From Negativicutes bacterium (GTDB lineage: Bacteria > Bacillota_C > Negativicutes > Sporomusales_B > JARLHX01), in NCBI GenBank assembly GCA_031292015.1, contig JARLHY010000026.1, positions 34,064 through 98,063 on the forward strand: a DNA stretch of 64,000 bases. Reading direction: 5' to 3'. The notes beneath the pieces were generated by a model. The model did not search any database, was not told where the DNA came from, and saw nothing but the letters and a program-made list of their open reading frames with translations. Below are positions 8,992-15,760 of this stretch, piece after piece; the stretch's first letter is position 1, and the number at the start of each line of letters is the position of its first letter. The translations under genes and the position numbers were made by a program.

Positions 8992-9411
8992 ATGGTACAA
9001 TTTTTCCGAAAAAAACTGAATCAAAAAGGCTTCACCCTCATTGAGCTGCTGGTGGTCATCGGGATCATCGGCGTGTTGGCGGCAATCGCAATTCCGGCAT
9101 ACCAGACATCGCAGGCCAGTTCTAACGGCTCCAAGGTCATTGCCGACCTGCGAACCCTCGACAGCGCCATTACCCAGTATCAGGCTGTCAATGGCGCCGG
9201 GACCGTCCCCACTTTTGCGCTGCTTATTTCCGGCGGCTTTATCACCGTTCAACCTAATCCACCTACAGGGACTAAGTCTTATCCCACCGCGGTAGCGACC
9301 TCAGCTACGGCATTATACACCATAGGTGCATACACTCCCACCAATGGAGTTGCGCAGCCGGCCAGGGCCCTGTACGACGGTCATCCTGTGGAATATTACG
9401 TTAACATGTAA
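8992..9411 (+). CDS. pilA: Major type IV pilin (prepilin)
   Basis: The 139-residue prepilin has a 13-residue leader MVQFFRKKLNQKG and mature N-terminus FTLIELLVVIGIIGVLAAIAIP, with Glu at +5 and the helix-breaking Pro at +22. Cleavage and N-methylation at Phe1 are expected. The C-terminal part is short, with no Cys pair, so it lacks the classic disulphide loop. Start is ATG 8992 with AAGGAGG upstream. The gene follows pilC by 29 bp. Length and a canonical helix make it the best candidate for the main subunit. Confidence 0.93.
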   Translation: MVQFFRKKLNQKGFTLIELLVVIGIIGVLAAIAIPAYQTSQASSNGSKVIADLRTLDSAITQYQAVNGAGTVPTFALLISGGFITVQPNPPTGTKSYPTAVATSATALYTIGAYTPTNGVAQPARALYDGHPVEYYVNM

Positions 9412-9649
9412 TAGTCGCATTGCTTAAGGAGGCTTGGGGCAAGCGGGAAAAGGAAGTCCGTCCTTCGGGCGGGTTATTCCCGGACCCGCCTGTCCGAGCA
9501 AGCCGGAAGCTCCATTGCACAATAGGAGCACTTAGAAAAACATAGTGTTTAGTTTGGCGGTATTGCTCAGATTATGTTGAATACGATGCCGAGTTTCTTG
9601 GCTTGAATGATATATTAATTTTCGCCGGCGGAAATAGGGAGGTAGACAA
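9412..9649 (+). other. Structured intergenic region between pilA and pilM
   Basis: This 238-bp gap holds no convincing gene. GGCTTG (about 9431) and CAAGCC (about 9500) can close a multi-branched fold containing a CCGTCC/GGGCGG hairpin with a UUC loop and a CGGAC/GTCCG hairpin. The second half is AT-rich and ends with GGGAGG before pilM. It may end most pilA transcripts, stabilise them, or carry a regulatory RNA. I tried to match it to c-di-GMP-I and found no such core. Confidence 0.4.
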
Positions 9650-10681
9650 ATGGCTTGGGAAAGGTGGAAACAGTTTGCCCGCAGGCTCCGGCCGCGGCTG
9701 GACACGCTGGTGGGCGTGGATTTCGGCGGCGGAGCAGTAAAGGTGGCTGAGGTGTCGCTGTCCAGCGGCCGGCCTTATCTGAAAACTTTTGCGGTGGTGG
9801 AGGCTCCGGAGGAAAGCAGGCAGGAACAGCCGGAGACAGAGGTAGAGCAGGGACCGGTTCTGGACACCGCCGGACTGTCGGAACGACTCGAGCGGGCCCT
9901 GTCCCTCAGCGGGGTCAGGACCAAAAACGCCGTGCTGGCGGTGGGCGGCCGCATGATTTTCGTGCGGGAGGTGGCCTTTCCCTATCTGGCTCCGGAAGAA
10001 CTGGCCGAGGCCGTTAAATGGGAGATTCCCAAATACGTTCCCTATGAGGTGGACAGTTATGAATTCGACTTCGCGGTCACCGGTCAGGACGCTCAGACCG
10101 GAGACTTAAGGATTCTCATCGTCGCGGCCCCCAAGCAGATCGTTCAGCAGCTTACCCAGGTGGTGCGGGGGGCGGGTCTGTCGCCGGTGGCGGTGGACAT
10201 TGAACCGATGGCTGTATACCGCACGCTGTCCGGGGCGGACAATGCCATGATTCTGGATGTGGGGACCGTTGACACTCAAATTTCCCTTTTTCAGAAGGGA
10301 AACCCGGTTTTTACCCGGATGGTGCCGTTCAAAACCGGAAGCTATGCCGAGGCTGCCGCGATGGCCGCCGCAGGGCGGGCGGAAGGAACGGCGGCGGTGA
10401 ACGATATTATGGACGAGCTTGGACAGGAGGTGCGGCGCACATCCCAGTTTTTTGACCTGCATAACAAGCAGGCCTCCATTGACAAAGTGTTCCTGACCGG
10501 CGCGACCAACCTTGACAGTATCGTGCAGCAGTTAAGAACCAGAGTCGACCAGCCGGTCTTCGGGCACAACCCGCTTGCCGGCGTCGAGCTGAGTCCGTCC
10601 CTTTCAGCGGCTCACGCCGGCAAAGTAGGACCCCAGCTGGCGGTGGCCATAGGCCTGGCGATGAGGGGGGATGAACCGTGA
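9650..10681 (+). CDS. pilM: Pilus assembly protein PilM
   Basis: The 343-residue actin-like ATPase begins with a basic segment, then VGVDFGGGAVKVAEV (phosphate-binding loop, about residue 22), AVKWEIPKYVPYEVDSYEFDF, a hallmark of PilM/competence ComM-like proteins, and AMILDVGTVDTQISLF as the second phosphate loop. The cytoplasmic PilM ring binds the N-terminus of PilN, whose conserved INLLP motif is present in the next gene. Start is ATG 9650 after GGGAGG. The stop overlaps the pilN start (GTGA). Confidence 0.93.
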   Translation: MAWERWKQFARRLRPRLDTLVGVDFGGGAVKVAEVSLSSGRPYLKTFAVVEAPEESRQEQPETEVEQGPVLDTAGLSERLERALSLSGVRTKNAVLAVGGRMIFVREVAFPYLAPEELAEAVKWEIPKYVPYEVDSYEFDFAVTGQDAQTGDLRILIVAAPKQIVQQLTQVVRGAGLSPVAVDIEPMAVYRTLSGADNAMILDVGTVDTQISLFQKGNPVFTRMVPFKTGSYAEAAAMAAAGRAEGTAAVNDIMDELGQEVRRTSQFFDLHNKQASIDKVFLTGATNLDSIVQQLRTRVDQPVFGHNPLAGVELSPSLSAAHAGKVGPQLAVAIGLAMRGDEP

Positions 10682-11214
10682 TCAGGATTAACCTTCTGCC
10701 TCAGGCGGAAAGGCGGCCCGACATTCCTTATGCCCGGGTGTCGGCGTTTTGCCTCGGCTTATTGGTGGCGCTGCTGGTGGCGGTGTATGCCGCCGAAGGC
10801 CTGCTGACCTGGTCAGCCGAGCGGGACCTGGCGGCAACCAAGGTTCGTTACCAGGAACTGCAGCCGGTGCGGGAGGCCATGGAACAGGCCGGCGACAAGC
10901 AAAAACAGATCGACGCCAAGCTGGTGCTGTTGAAAGAAGTGGAAAAGACCCGCACCTCGCCTTATAACGTCATACCCCATGTCACGGCGGCGTTGACCGA
11001 CGCCGTCTGGCTGGATGAGACAAAAATAGGCGCGAGGGGCAGCCAGGTGATTGAGATTAAAGGGGCCACTGCCGTCTATCCCGAATTGGCCCAATTCGTC
11101 AGCCGGCTGGAGGCGGACGAACTATTCAGCTCGGTGACCGTCAAATCCACCGAGAGCGATCCCAAGGCGAAAACCATGACCTTTACTATTGAACTCAAGC
11201 TGAAAGAGATGTGA
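10678..11214 (+). CDS. pilN: Pilus assembly protein PilN
   Basis: The 178-residue protein starts MIRINLLPQAERR, the short cytoplasmic motif that docks in PilM, followed by a transmembrane helix (about 20-42), a coiled coil and a small alpha/beta periplasmic domain. GTG 10678 is the start and overlaps the pilM stop by 4 bp, suggesting translational coupling and fixed stoichiometry. It forms heterodimers with PilO. Confidence 0.92.
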   Translation: MIRINLLPQAERRPDIPYARVSAFCLGLLVALLVAVYAAEGLLTWSAERDLAATKVRYQELQPVREAMEQAGDKQKQIDAKLVLLKEVEKTRTSPYNVIPHVTAALTDAVWLDETKIGARGSQVIEIKGATAVYPELAQFVSRLEADELFSSVTVKSTESDPKAKTMTFTIELKLKEM

Positions 11215-11220
11215 TCGATA

Positions 11221-11943
11221 ATGAAAACTAACATATCTTTCAAGCATATTGGTTACCTGTGGCTGGTAGGAACCTGCGCCGCTGGACTGCTTCTTGCATT
11301 CGTATTTTATGATTTTATGCTGTCGCCTCAGCTGGAAAGCAAGGTCCAACTGGATAACCAGATCCGGGTGGAAAAGAGCCGGGTGACAGTGGTCGAGGCC
11401 TTTGCCGCCGCTCATCCCGATACCCAGCAATATCTGCAGGAACTGGACCGGGAGATTGTCCGGGTCAATACCCTGTTGCCCGAGAGAGCCAACACAGGTG
11501 AAACGATAGCCTTCCTGGAGGACACCGCCAAGGCGACAGGGGTCGTGTTCGGGGCGTTCAGCACAGACAAGAGCATTTTTAAAAATGGTTTTACCGAGAC
11601 CCGGGTCGTCTTCAAAGTTGGCGGCAGCTACCAGGATCTTCTGGAGTACGCCCGCCGTCTGGATGCCGGCCCGAGGTTCATGGCTGTTCAGGCAGTGGAG
11701 TTTCATGACAGGTTCATGCTGAACCGGCAGGTTCTTGATGTGGGCGGAATTCAGGCGCTGCTCGAAAAGGAGTTCAGCAGCAAGGGTGGCTTGTTGGGAC
11801 CGACGATTGTGGAGCGGGGACTGCTCGGCAAGGCCAATCTGATGGTCATGAACGTCTATCTGACGGTGGTGACGCAGGGCAGGCTTCCGGGCGCGGAAGC
11901 GGCGACGAACCCGCCCAATGCTCCGACGCCGCCGAAGTCGTAA
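11221..11943 (+). CDS. pilO: Pilus assembly protein PilO
   Basis: The 240-residue single-pass protein has a transmembrane helix at about 12-32 (LVGTCAAGLLLAFVFYDFML), a coiled coil, and the LLPERANTGETIAFLEDTAKATGV segment characteristic of PilO before its ferredoxin-like domain. It pairs with PilN in the periplasmic alignment complex. It is the last pilus gene in the window. A separate pilP does not follow; the PilP-like protein is encoded earlier, before pilQ. Confidence 0.9.
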   Translation: MKTNISFKHIGYLWLVGTCAAGLLLAFVFYDFMLSPQLESKVQLDNQIRVEKSRVTVVEAFAAAHPDTQQYLQELDREIVRVNTLLPERANTGETIAFLEDTAKATGVVFGAFSTDKSIFKNGFTETRVVFKVGGSYQDLLEYARRLDAGPRFMAVQAVEFHDRFMLNRQVLDVGGIQALLEKEFSSKGGLLGPTIVERGLLGKANLMVMNVYLTVVTQGRLPGAEAATNPPNAPTPPKS

Positions 11944-12320
11944 CAAGTAGAGAAGCCGCCAGGGCAATGAAAGCGTTTCCATAAAGGGGTTGAAACAGCA
12001 AAAAACTTCCGTGGCTCCTGGCGGCAGTTTTGTTTGCCGCCCAATTAGGCAGGAAGTATCGGGGCGATGTTATGCCGGAATGACGGCAAAGGCCTATCAT
12101 ACGCAAAATTAGGCAAATTAAGTCGAAAAAAGAAGGATTTTGCAATAAAAGATAAGAATAATATGTAAATTAAACGGTATTTACCAGTACTGGAGTGTAT
12201 TTCCGCTGGCACCGGTACGCCAGAAAAAAACCGCACCGGCATCAGGCTGGTACGGGCATGGGTAGGTAAAAGCGGAACACATAGCTTACTTATCTACGAT
12301 GACCGGGGGAGGCATGCACA
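11944..12320 (+). other. Intergenic region after pilO with alternative hairpins
   Basis: No credible gene is visible in this 377-bp gap. GCCGCCAGG (11955-11963) pairs exactly with CCTGGCGGC (12018-12026), and the latter also pairs with TGCCGCC (12036-12042) as GGCGGCA. The two folds exclude each other. The rest is AT-rich with a short TGCCG/CGGCA hairpin near 12070 and a minus-strand terminator at 12224-12255. Confidence 0.45.
12224..12255 (-). terminator. Rho-independent terminator for the outer-membrane protein gene
   Basis: On the minus strand CCGTACC and GGTGCGG form a 7-bp stem (one G-U pair) followed by seven T. It lies about 240 bp past the stop of the beta-barrel gene, so that transcript would run antisense through the small gene at 12321-12476. 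Confidence 0.55.
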
Positions 12321-12476
12321 ATGGCTAAGGAAGTGTGGATCCTGATCGTCGCTGCCGTAGCGTTCGGTACGATCGCGGCATACATATATCTGAATATGGG
12401 TCAAGCCCTCAGATCTTCCTGGCAAAGAGACCGGGGCTATCTGGTGAAGTCGGTCCGCAAGAGGGGCTTGCCGTAG
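12321..12476 (+). CDS. Small single-pass membrane protein, 51 residues
   Basis: The gene encodes MAKEVWILIVAAVAFGTIAA followed by YIYLNMGQALRSS and a basic tail ending KRGLP. One transmembrane helix (about residues 5-25) and a positively charged C-terminal half are clear. GGGGGAGG (12305-12312) sits 8 bases before the ATG, which strongly supports translation. It converges on the outer-membrane protein gene 19 bp away and lies opposite its likely 3' UTR. No family is recognised. Such proteins can be regulators of membrane complexes or toxins; nothing here decides. Confidence 0.6.
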   Translation: MAKEVWILIVAAVAFGTIAAYIYLNMGQALRSSWQRDRGYLVKSVRKRGLP

Positions 12477-12495
12477 TGGCGGAACCGGATCTGGC

Positions 12496-13329
12496 TCAGA
12501 AGGTAAAGGTCAGGCCGACATGGGCCCCGTACTGGATGGTCCGGCTCGACGGCTCGCTGACCCCCCAACCGGTGGGAGCTCCGCCTGAGGTGAGGGGAAC
12601 GGTATTGCTCTGGCCGATCCGCGAATATTCGCACCAGGGCGAAAGCAGCAGCGACCACTGGGAGTTGAATTTGTAGGCATAGGGAAGTTCCAGACGGAAA
12701 CCTATCTTATTGTCGAGGTTCACTTCGGGATTGTTCAGGGATGGATCCAGATCGGAGAATTGGGCGGTCATCTTGCCGCCGAAGGTAAAGTTCACCGCAA
12801 GATCAAAGGCGCCGCTCCACTTGTCATCGATCTTATACTCTTTGCGGTAACCCACCGGCACGTACTTCCAGGAATACCGTTCCTGATAGTCCAGCTTCCG
12901 GTCCCAGGTCCGGTAGCCGATGCCGATATAAGCGTACTCGTTCACTGACCCTTCCATGGGATTGCCGAAAATCAGTTCGGAAGTGGTCATCCTGTTGTAA
13001 GTTGTCCCCTGCGCCGGCGAGACCAGCAAGTTCGAGCCGTTGATTTGGACGGTGCTGCCGTCATAATGGGTGGCGTGATTGGTGGTTTCGTAACGGAGCC
13101 GCCAAAAATCCCCGGTGGTTCTGTCCTGGTCTTTGAAGGAGAGCCGGAAACCGTTGAGCCAGCCCTTCTCGGTGCTCTTCAGTGGGGGAGTCACGTCTTC
13201 CTTATAATCAAAATGATAGCGGGGCAGGCTGATTTCGACCGACTGGATATCGGACGATGAAGCCTGGCAGGAGGTGGATGAAATGACCGACAATAAACCG
13301 ACAAGCAGAAACCGCTGTAATTTTGTCAT
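12496..13329 (-). CDS. Outer-membrane beta-barrel protein, function unknown
   Basis: The 277-residue protein has a signal peptide (MTKLQRFLLVGLLSVISSTSCQA) and then alternating amphipathic strands rich in Tyr/Trp/Phe with polar turns, ending GAHVGLTFTF with a terminal Phe, the signal recognised by BAM machinery. The Cys at the end of the signal lacks a good lipobox. Start is ATG 13329 with GGAGG upstream. It has no operon partner and faces an XRE regulator divergently. It supports a diderm envelope. The substrate or role cannot be told from sequence. Confidence 0.75.
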   Translation of the reverse strand: MTKLQRFLLVGLLSVISSTSCQASSSDIQSVEISLPRYHFDYKEDVTPPLKSTEKGWLNGFRLSFKDQDRTTGDFWRLRYETTNHATHYDGSTVQINGSNLLVSPAQGTTYNRMTTSELIFGNPMEGSVNEYAYIGIGYRTWDRKLDYQERYSWKYVPVGYRKEYKIDDKWSGAFDLAVNFTFGGKMTAQFSDLDPSLNNPEVNLDNKIGFRLELPYAYKFNSQWSLLLSPWCEYSRIGQSNTVPLTSGGAPTGWGVSEPSSRTIQYGAHVGLTFTF

Positions 13330-13370
13330 AGATTATTCGCCTCCAACTTCGAATTTCGACAAATAGCAGC

Positions 13371-13421
13371 AAATTCCTTCATTAAATGGTGAAAAGCTCC
13401 GCCAGAATAAAAATTCCTTCA
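13371..13421. repeat. 11-bp direct repeat in a divergent promoter region
   Basis: AAATTCCTTCA occurs at 13371-13381 and again at 13411-13421, exactly 40 bp apart (near four helical turns), between the divergent outer-membrane protein and XRE regulator genes. The placement suits an operator for the XRE protein, but this is inference. Confidence 0.5.
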
Positions 13422-13483
13422 ACTAAGCAGTTCAGGACGCTGTTTATACTGGTTACTATGGTCAGATAGGCACGGTGATTCGT

Positions 13484-13708
13484 ATGTTTGACAATATCTA
13501 TATACGGCAGACTCTGCTGAGGAAAACGAGAAGGGCACGGAAAATAAGTCTTCAGAGGTTGTCCGAACTTACAGGTGTTTCGTATCTGCATCTGCAGGAG
13601 ATCGAAAATCTTCGGCGGCGGGCTACTGTTGAGGAAGCCCGGGTGATATCAGGAGCGTTGGATATCCCGGTCAGCCACCTTGGAGTACTCATGTCGCAGG
13701 TGCGGTGA
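13484..13708 (+). CDS. XRE-family helix-turn-helix regulator, small
   Basis: The protein is about 74-77 residues and consists almost only of a Cro/C1-type DNA-binding domain: LRKTRRARKISLQRLSELTG, then VSYLHLQEIENLRRRATVEE, then ALDIPVSHLGVL. Start may be ATG 13484 or GTG 13475; neither has a strong ribosome binding site. It is divergent from the outer-membrane protein gene, with paired direct repeats in between, so it may control that gene and itself. It could also belong with the AbrB-like gene just downstream. Confidence 0.75.
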   Translation: MFDNIYIRQTLLRKTRRARKISLQRLSELTGVSYLHLQEIENLRRRATVEEARVISGALDIPVSHLGVLMSQVR

Positions 13709-13804
13709 ATCTGGTCAAGGCCCGTGGCCATAACAAAAAGCTAAGATCAACTGAGAGTTTGAAACCGAGCCCAAAAGCAAAAATTAAAGAATGGGAGTGA
13801 TCAC

Positions 13805-14059
13805 ATGAAAGCGACAGGTATCGTCAGAAGAATGGATTCACTGGGCAGAATCGTGATACCCAAGATGCTGAGACGGCGATTTGAACTGAGCGATGATACA
13901 GGGCTTGAAATCACTGTGGACGGTGATCGCATTATTCTGAGCAAGTACCGTCCTGTGTGCATTTTCTGCGGCGGCACCGCCAGTGTGTCCGAATACCGGG
14001 ACAAGCACATCTGCTTGTCATGTTCCGCTTCTTTGGGCCAGCAGCCGAGAAACGGCTAA
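13805..14059 (+). CDS. AbrB-like transition-state regulator with a zinc-ribbon-like tail
   Basis: The 84-residue protein has an N-terminal AbrB swapped-hairpin DNA-binding domain (MKATGIVRRMDSLGRIVIPK) and a C-terminal CIFCGG...HICLSC pattern that could bind zinc, as in some AbrB paralogs. In Bacillus, AbrB represses post-exponential genes and is itself repressed by Spo0A. Start is ATG 13805 after GGGAGTG. Two large hairpins follow the stop. Several paralogs per genome are common, so the exact target set cannot be given. Confidence 0.88.
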   Translation: MKATGIVRRMDSLGRIVIPKMLRRRFELSDDTGLEITVDGDRIILSKYRPVCIFCGGTASVSEYRDKHICLSCSASLGQQPRNG

Positions 14060-14074
14060 TTTCGCAAAGCAAAT

Positions 14075-14179
14075 AGGACCGGACATGATTCCTTTGACCG
14101 ACTCCGGCTGAAGTCGGTCAAGGGATCATGCCGGCCCTTAAAACCTGCCCCGGATTCGCAAGCGGAACCGGGCGGCAGG
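14075..14179. terminator. Two tandem large hairpins between convergent genes
   Basis: A long imperfect stem pairs 14075-14102 with 14111-14138 (core TTTGACCGACT / AGTCGGTCAA). A second, 14143-14179, pairs CCTGCC with GGCAGG and contains CCGG/CCGG and TTCGC/GCGGA steps. Neither has a long T run. They separate the AbrB-like gene from the opposing Cys-rich gene and probably act as a two-way barrier or RNA-stabilising ends. Confidence 0.5.
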
Positions 14180-14207
14180 ATTCGCTAAGAATAGCAAGTC
14201 AGTATCG

Positions 14208-14357
14208 TCAGCCTGTCTTGGGCTTTTTGCTCTGGTCGCTGCTGCCGGATTCCGGTTGTTCTTCCGCGGTTTTGGCGGTCGTGCCGCAGCATGCCTCGTT
14301 GTAGGCCATGATGCAGGTATCTTTGCAAGTGCTGCATTTAGGCGAATTCATCATCAT
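14208..14357 (-). CDS. Small Cys-rich protein, 49 residues
   Basis: The minus strand encodes MMMNSPKCSTCKDTCIMAYN then EACCGTTAKTAEEQPESG and a Lys/Ser tail. The five Cys in CSTCKDTC...ACC suggest metal binding or a zinc knuckle. The start context GGAAGGGGGTGGCAATG is a very good ribosome binding site; ATG codons at 14354 and 14351 are alternatives. The acidic-polar tail is probably disordered. No family is recognised. It converges with the AbrB-like gene. Confidence 0.6.
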   Translation of the reverse strand: MMMNSPKCSTCKDTCIMAYNEACCGTTAKTAEEQPESGSSDQSKKPKTG

Positions 14358-14509
14358 TGCCACCCCCTTCCCAGACCTGATTGTCTGGCGAAACCACGGC
14401 CCGACCGATTTATCCGAGGGAGTTTTCTGGGGTTTATACTAAATGTTTTCGGCATGGCAAGTGCGAAATCCTGCCAGAATACTCTGATAATTCTACAAAT
14501 TTATATAAA

Positions 14510-14527
14510 TTTCGACAAAAATATAAT
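14510..14527. promoter_or_regulatory. Spo0A-box-like site next to a TATAAT
   Basis: TTTCGACAAA (14510-14519) contains TTCGACA, the reverse complement of the Spo0A box TGTCGAA, and TATAAT follows at 14522-14527. No good -35 hexamer is present at 17 bp, which fits a regulated promoter. It could serve the kinase cluster (start 14651). Confidence 0.4.
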
Positions 14528-14650
14528 CGATTGACAGGGCTGCGGATGATGCGGCCTGGCAGAATGACGGCCTGGATTTATTTCCAGGTCGGTTTTGTTT
14601 TAACAGCGGCAATAATAGTAGTCAGAAGGCTGTATCGGTAGGTGACTGGC

Positions 14651-15760
14651 ATGAAAATCGGCATCGTTGGCCCGATATCGAAAGACCGGATGGTTTTGCC
14701 GGCAGGTCGCATCCAGAGCAGATGGGGCGCTGTCGCCTATAGCGCCCTGGCTCTGGCCCGGCTGCTGGAAGGAACGAATGACCTGGTCATATGTCTGTCT
14801 CATTTGTCCCCGGAGGACGCCCAGGACGCCCGCGCTTTTCTCGATCACCCCAACATCAGCGTCCTGGCCATCGATTCGGCCGATACCAGCGGGACCGGGA
14901 TCGATCTGCGGCCCATCGGCGGCCAGGAGCGGGTCAGCCGTCAGACCCGGACCATGACTCCGGTTTCGCCGGCTGAAATGAAGCTTTTGGCTGACTGCGA
15001 CTGTCTTGTACTGATGCCGCTCAATGACACCGATATATCCCTTGCGGCGGTTCAGGAGTTTCGAAGCATTTCCCGGGCGGCGGTCTTTCTTGATGTTCAC
15101 GGGCTGATCACCGGTGTTGATGCCGCCGGCCGGCGCTATAAAAAATACTGGGAAGATTCCGGAAGCTGGCTGGCGGTCATCGATATTCTGAAAATGAACG
15201 ACAAGGAAGCACCGTGGGCAGCGGGGCATTCTCTGAAAGAGGCGGCGGACTACGCCGGCTATGCCGGTGCGATGGTCGGCAAGGGTCCGACAGTGTGCTG
15301 GATCACTTTCGGCGATCAGTCGTCGCTGATCGCCTGGCGGCGCGGTGACCGGATCTTTTGGGCCGACGTTCCGGTGGTGGATGTCGGGGAGGTCGTAAGC
15401 ACTGTCGGCTGCGGCGACTCGGCTTCGGCAGGATTCATCTACTCTTACGCCAAGCTGCATAATCCGCTGCTGGCGGTGGTGCTTGGCAATACCTTCGGGT
15501 CGGTCAAGGCCTCGCTTTCCGCCATTAACGAATTCCCTTCCAGGCCCGAGGTGCGGGGGATGGTTAACCGCCACTATCGTGACTATCTCCACACCTTGCT
15601 GGATGATTTCCTTACCCAGGGGCAGCTAATTGTCCGCGAAATCAAGGAGGAGCAAGGAAATGAAAATTCTCTGCACAGCTCAGATGGGTACCGCGGCGGT
15701 CATGGGGCAGACCATGCGGGTGGCGGCGATCGCCAAAGCCCTCCAGCGCCGGGGTCATGA
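14651..15760 (+). CDS. PfkB/ribokinase-family sugar kinase
   Basis: The protein of about 369 residues has the ribokinase fold: N-terminal MKIGIVGPISKDRMV, central substrate region, and the C-terminal anion-hole motif STVGCGDSASAGFIYS (about residue 253), where the usual GAGD is GCGD and Asp is the catalytic base. Start is ATG 14651; ATG 14642 is the alternative. It overlaps the next gene by 101 bp, and its last ~34 residues (Gly/His/Ser-rich) look like read-through rather than protein fold. With a glycosyltransferase and a nucleotidyltransferase next to it, a role in sugar activation is inferred; the substrate is unknown. Confidence 0.8.
   Translation: MKIGIVGPISKDRMVLPAGRIQSRWGAVAYSALALARLLEGTNDLVICLSHLSPEDAQDARAFLDHPNISVLAIDSADTSGTGIDLRPIGGQERVSRQTRTMTPVSPAEMKLLADCDCLVLMPLNDTDISLAAVQEFRSISRAAVFLDVHGLITGVDAAGRRYKKYWEDSGSWLAVIDILKMNDKEAPWAAGHSLKEAADYAGYAGAMVGKGPTVCWITFGDQSSLIAWRRGDRIFWADVPVVDVGEVVSTVGCGDSASAGFIYSYAKLHNPLLAVVLGNTFGSVKASLSAINEFPSRPEVRGMVNRHYRDYLHTLLDDFLTQGQLIVREIKEEQGNENSLHSSDGYRGGHGADHAGGGDRQSPPAPGS

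Noticed and set aside
9412..9520. c-di-GMP-I (GEMM) riboswitch between pilA and pilM
   Set aside because: The conserved core with GACGCAAAGCC and the tetraloop receptor is not present.
9431..9535. Possible 32-codon TTG-started peptide after pilA
   Set aside because: Spacing from AAGGAGG is only two bases and the stretch is better explained as structured RNA.
9560..9580. Sigma-54 promoter TTGGCGGTATTGC before pilM
   Set aside because: GG and GC are seven bases apart rather than ten.
12612..12625. CRP-type site as the explanation for palindromes in this window
   Set aside because: No palindrome of CRP type is at this position; the only TGTGA/TCACA pair (22612-22625) has a four-base rather than six-base centre.
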